From NCBI RefSeq assembly GCF_003254295.1, contig NZ_QKZO01000007.1:173579-237578 (forward strand): a DNA stretch of 64,000 bases, written 5' to 3'. This document shows positions 63,282 through 64,000 of the stretch, one piece after another; the first letter of the stretch is position 1; each line of letters opens with the position of its first letter. The position numbers and the translations under genes were made by a program. This stretch comes from Rhodobacter capsulatus (GTDB lineage Bacteria; Pseudomonadota; Alphaproteobacteria; Rhodobacterales; Rhodobacteraceae). Below the pieces are notes generated by a model. That model searched no databases. It worked only from the letters and a program-made list of their open reading frames with translations, and was not told where the DNA came from.

Positions 63282-64000
63282 TCAGAACGCCCCCGTTCGC
63301 GCGTTCACCCAGGCCTCCAGCTGCGCCAGCTCGGCCTCGGTCAGCAGCCGGTTGAGGCCCACCGACGGATAGCGGGCGCCGTTCAGATACACCCCCGTCC
63401 CGGCCCGAGCCCCGGCGTACAGCGGATAGGTGCCGTAGCTGCCCAGGCCCTGATCCGCAGTGGATTGCGCTACCTGTGCGCCGTTGAGGCGCAGCAATTC
63501 GATGTCCTCCGAGATCTTGCCGATGCCCGTCACGACCACTGTTTTCGGCGCGGCCTGACCGGCACTGGTCGCGGCAGAAAGCTGCGACCCCTTGAAATTC
63601 ACTCCGAAATCGGCCGCGGTCCGCGGCGCCAGCAGCGCGAACACGCCGCTCTCCGCCCCGCCACCGCCAGAGTTTGTGCCCGTCTCGAACACGACGCCCT
63701 GGGCCGCATCCGACAGCTTGCGCACCCCCGCGCAGATCGTGGCCTCGTCCGACCCCCAGGCGATCGCGGCCGCCGCCATCCATTGGTTGAGCCCGTTATG
63801 GGCCAGACAGCCGCGGCCCTGCGCATCGAGCTGATAGATCGGGCGATTGGCCGCCGTCGCCTGCACGAAGCCGATCTGCCCGCCCGCGGTGAATTTCGAC
63901 AGCCCCACCGGCTGCCCCGCCGCGGTGACCGGGATCGTCCCGGCCGCATCCTGAAACAGCGTCACGCCGGGGATCATCGGCTCGACCCAGCCGATTTCAC
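63282..64000 (-). CDS. Phage tail-fibre-like protein, 5' end missing
   Basis: The frame is open to the right edge, so the N-terminus is outside the window (an internal ATG is at 63977). The sequence has VTLFQDAAGTIPVTAAGQPVGL near the cut, then a LamG/concanavalin-A-like repeat with ISEDIELLRLNGAQVAQ and YPSVGLNRLLTEAELAQLEAWVNARTGAF at the end. This type of repeat is common in phage tail and host-recognition proteins of this group. It is the first likely foreign gene seen after the tRNA. Confidence 0.65.
   Translation of the reverse strand, partial: EIGWVEPMIPGVTLFQDAAGTIPVTAAGQPVGLSKFTAGGQIGFVQATAANRPIYQLDAQGRGCLAHNGLNQWMAAAAIAWGSDEATICAGVRKLSDAAQGVVFETGTNSGGGGAESGVFALLAPRTAADFGVNFKGSQLSAATSAGQAAPKTVVVTGIGKISEDIELLRLNGAQVAQSTADQGLGSYGTYPLYAGARAGTGVYLNGARYPSVGLNRLLTEAELAQLEAWVNARTGAF

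Overview
The window is high-GC, gene-dense DNA from a member of the Rhodobacterales, very probably Rhodobacter capsulatus or a close relative. Two things support this. The predicted mature protein encoded at 46997-47410 closely matches the R. capsulatus cytochrome c2 sequence as I remember it. The urease cluster also has the order ureDABC-ORF-ureEFG with an extra ORF between ureC and ureE, as described for R. capsulatus. Nearly all of the window is ordinary chromosome; only the last 1.3 kb looks like an integrated element.

Layout, left to right. Positions 1-8821 hold a C-P lyase (phosphonate) locus: the 3' end of a phnE permease gene, a hexapeptide-repeat transferase, the repressor gene phnF on the minus strand, the operon phnGHIJKLN, a 2H-phosphoesterase-like gene on the minus strand, and phnM. 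Positions 8873-14238 (minus) carry pyruvate carboxylase and a secreted SPOR/peptidoglycan-binding protein whose trypsin-like domain has lost all three catalytic residues. Positions 14404-20681 carry glyQ, a small secreted protein, glyS with a low-GC in-frame insert, and a PPDK-like protein with an eroded ATP-binding half. Positions 20926-25031 carry a cell-wall hydrolase, folB, folP and glmM; ilvC and a small membrane protein follow on the minus strand.

Nitrogen block, 26616-39298: two overlapping Lrp/AsnC regulators, then ureDABC-(minus ORF)-ureEFG, a terminator, and the urea ABC transporter urtABCDE. Uptake (Urt) and hydrolysis (Ure) of urea therefore sit side by side. Positions 39474-48277 are mostly minus-strand housekeeping genes: a UbiH-family monooxygenase, two related tiny membrane proteins, a HAD nucleotidase, a GT2 glycosyltransferase fused to an MshEN-like domain, carA, a VOC protein, cycA and lipB, with one plus-strand GntR regulator among them. 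A tRNA-Leu (GAG) follows, then a large RTX-repeat protein with a C-terminal Hint domain, a polyamine-type ABC transporter (ATPase, binding protein, two permeases), and a long minus-strand cluster: SPOR lipoprotein, dac, tmk, holB, tatD, MBL hydrolase, AEC transporter.

The right end has a tRNA-Ser (TGA) followed by about 600 bases without a convincing gene. That stretch contains three 13-bp iterons and a duplicated 50-bp repeat, and then the end of a phage tail-like gene that runs off the window. This resembles one end of a prophage or island inserted at the tRNA.

The most unusual signals are a seven-copy intergenic repeat family (cores TTTCACCTTGG and CAAATATCCC), small minus-strand genes buried inside the phn and ure operons, the pseudoprotease, the degenerate PPDK, a possible ilvC translation-control hairpin, and an exact CtrA-type site upstream of the glycosyltransferase. 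I saw no CRISPR array, transposase or rRNA gene.
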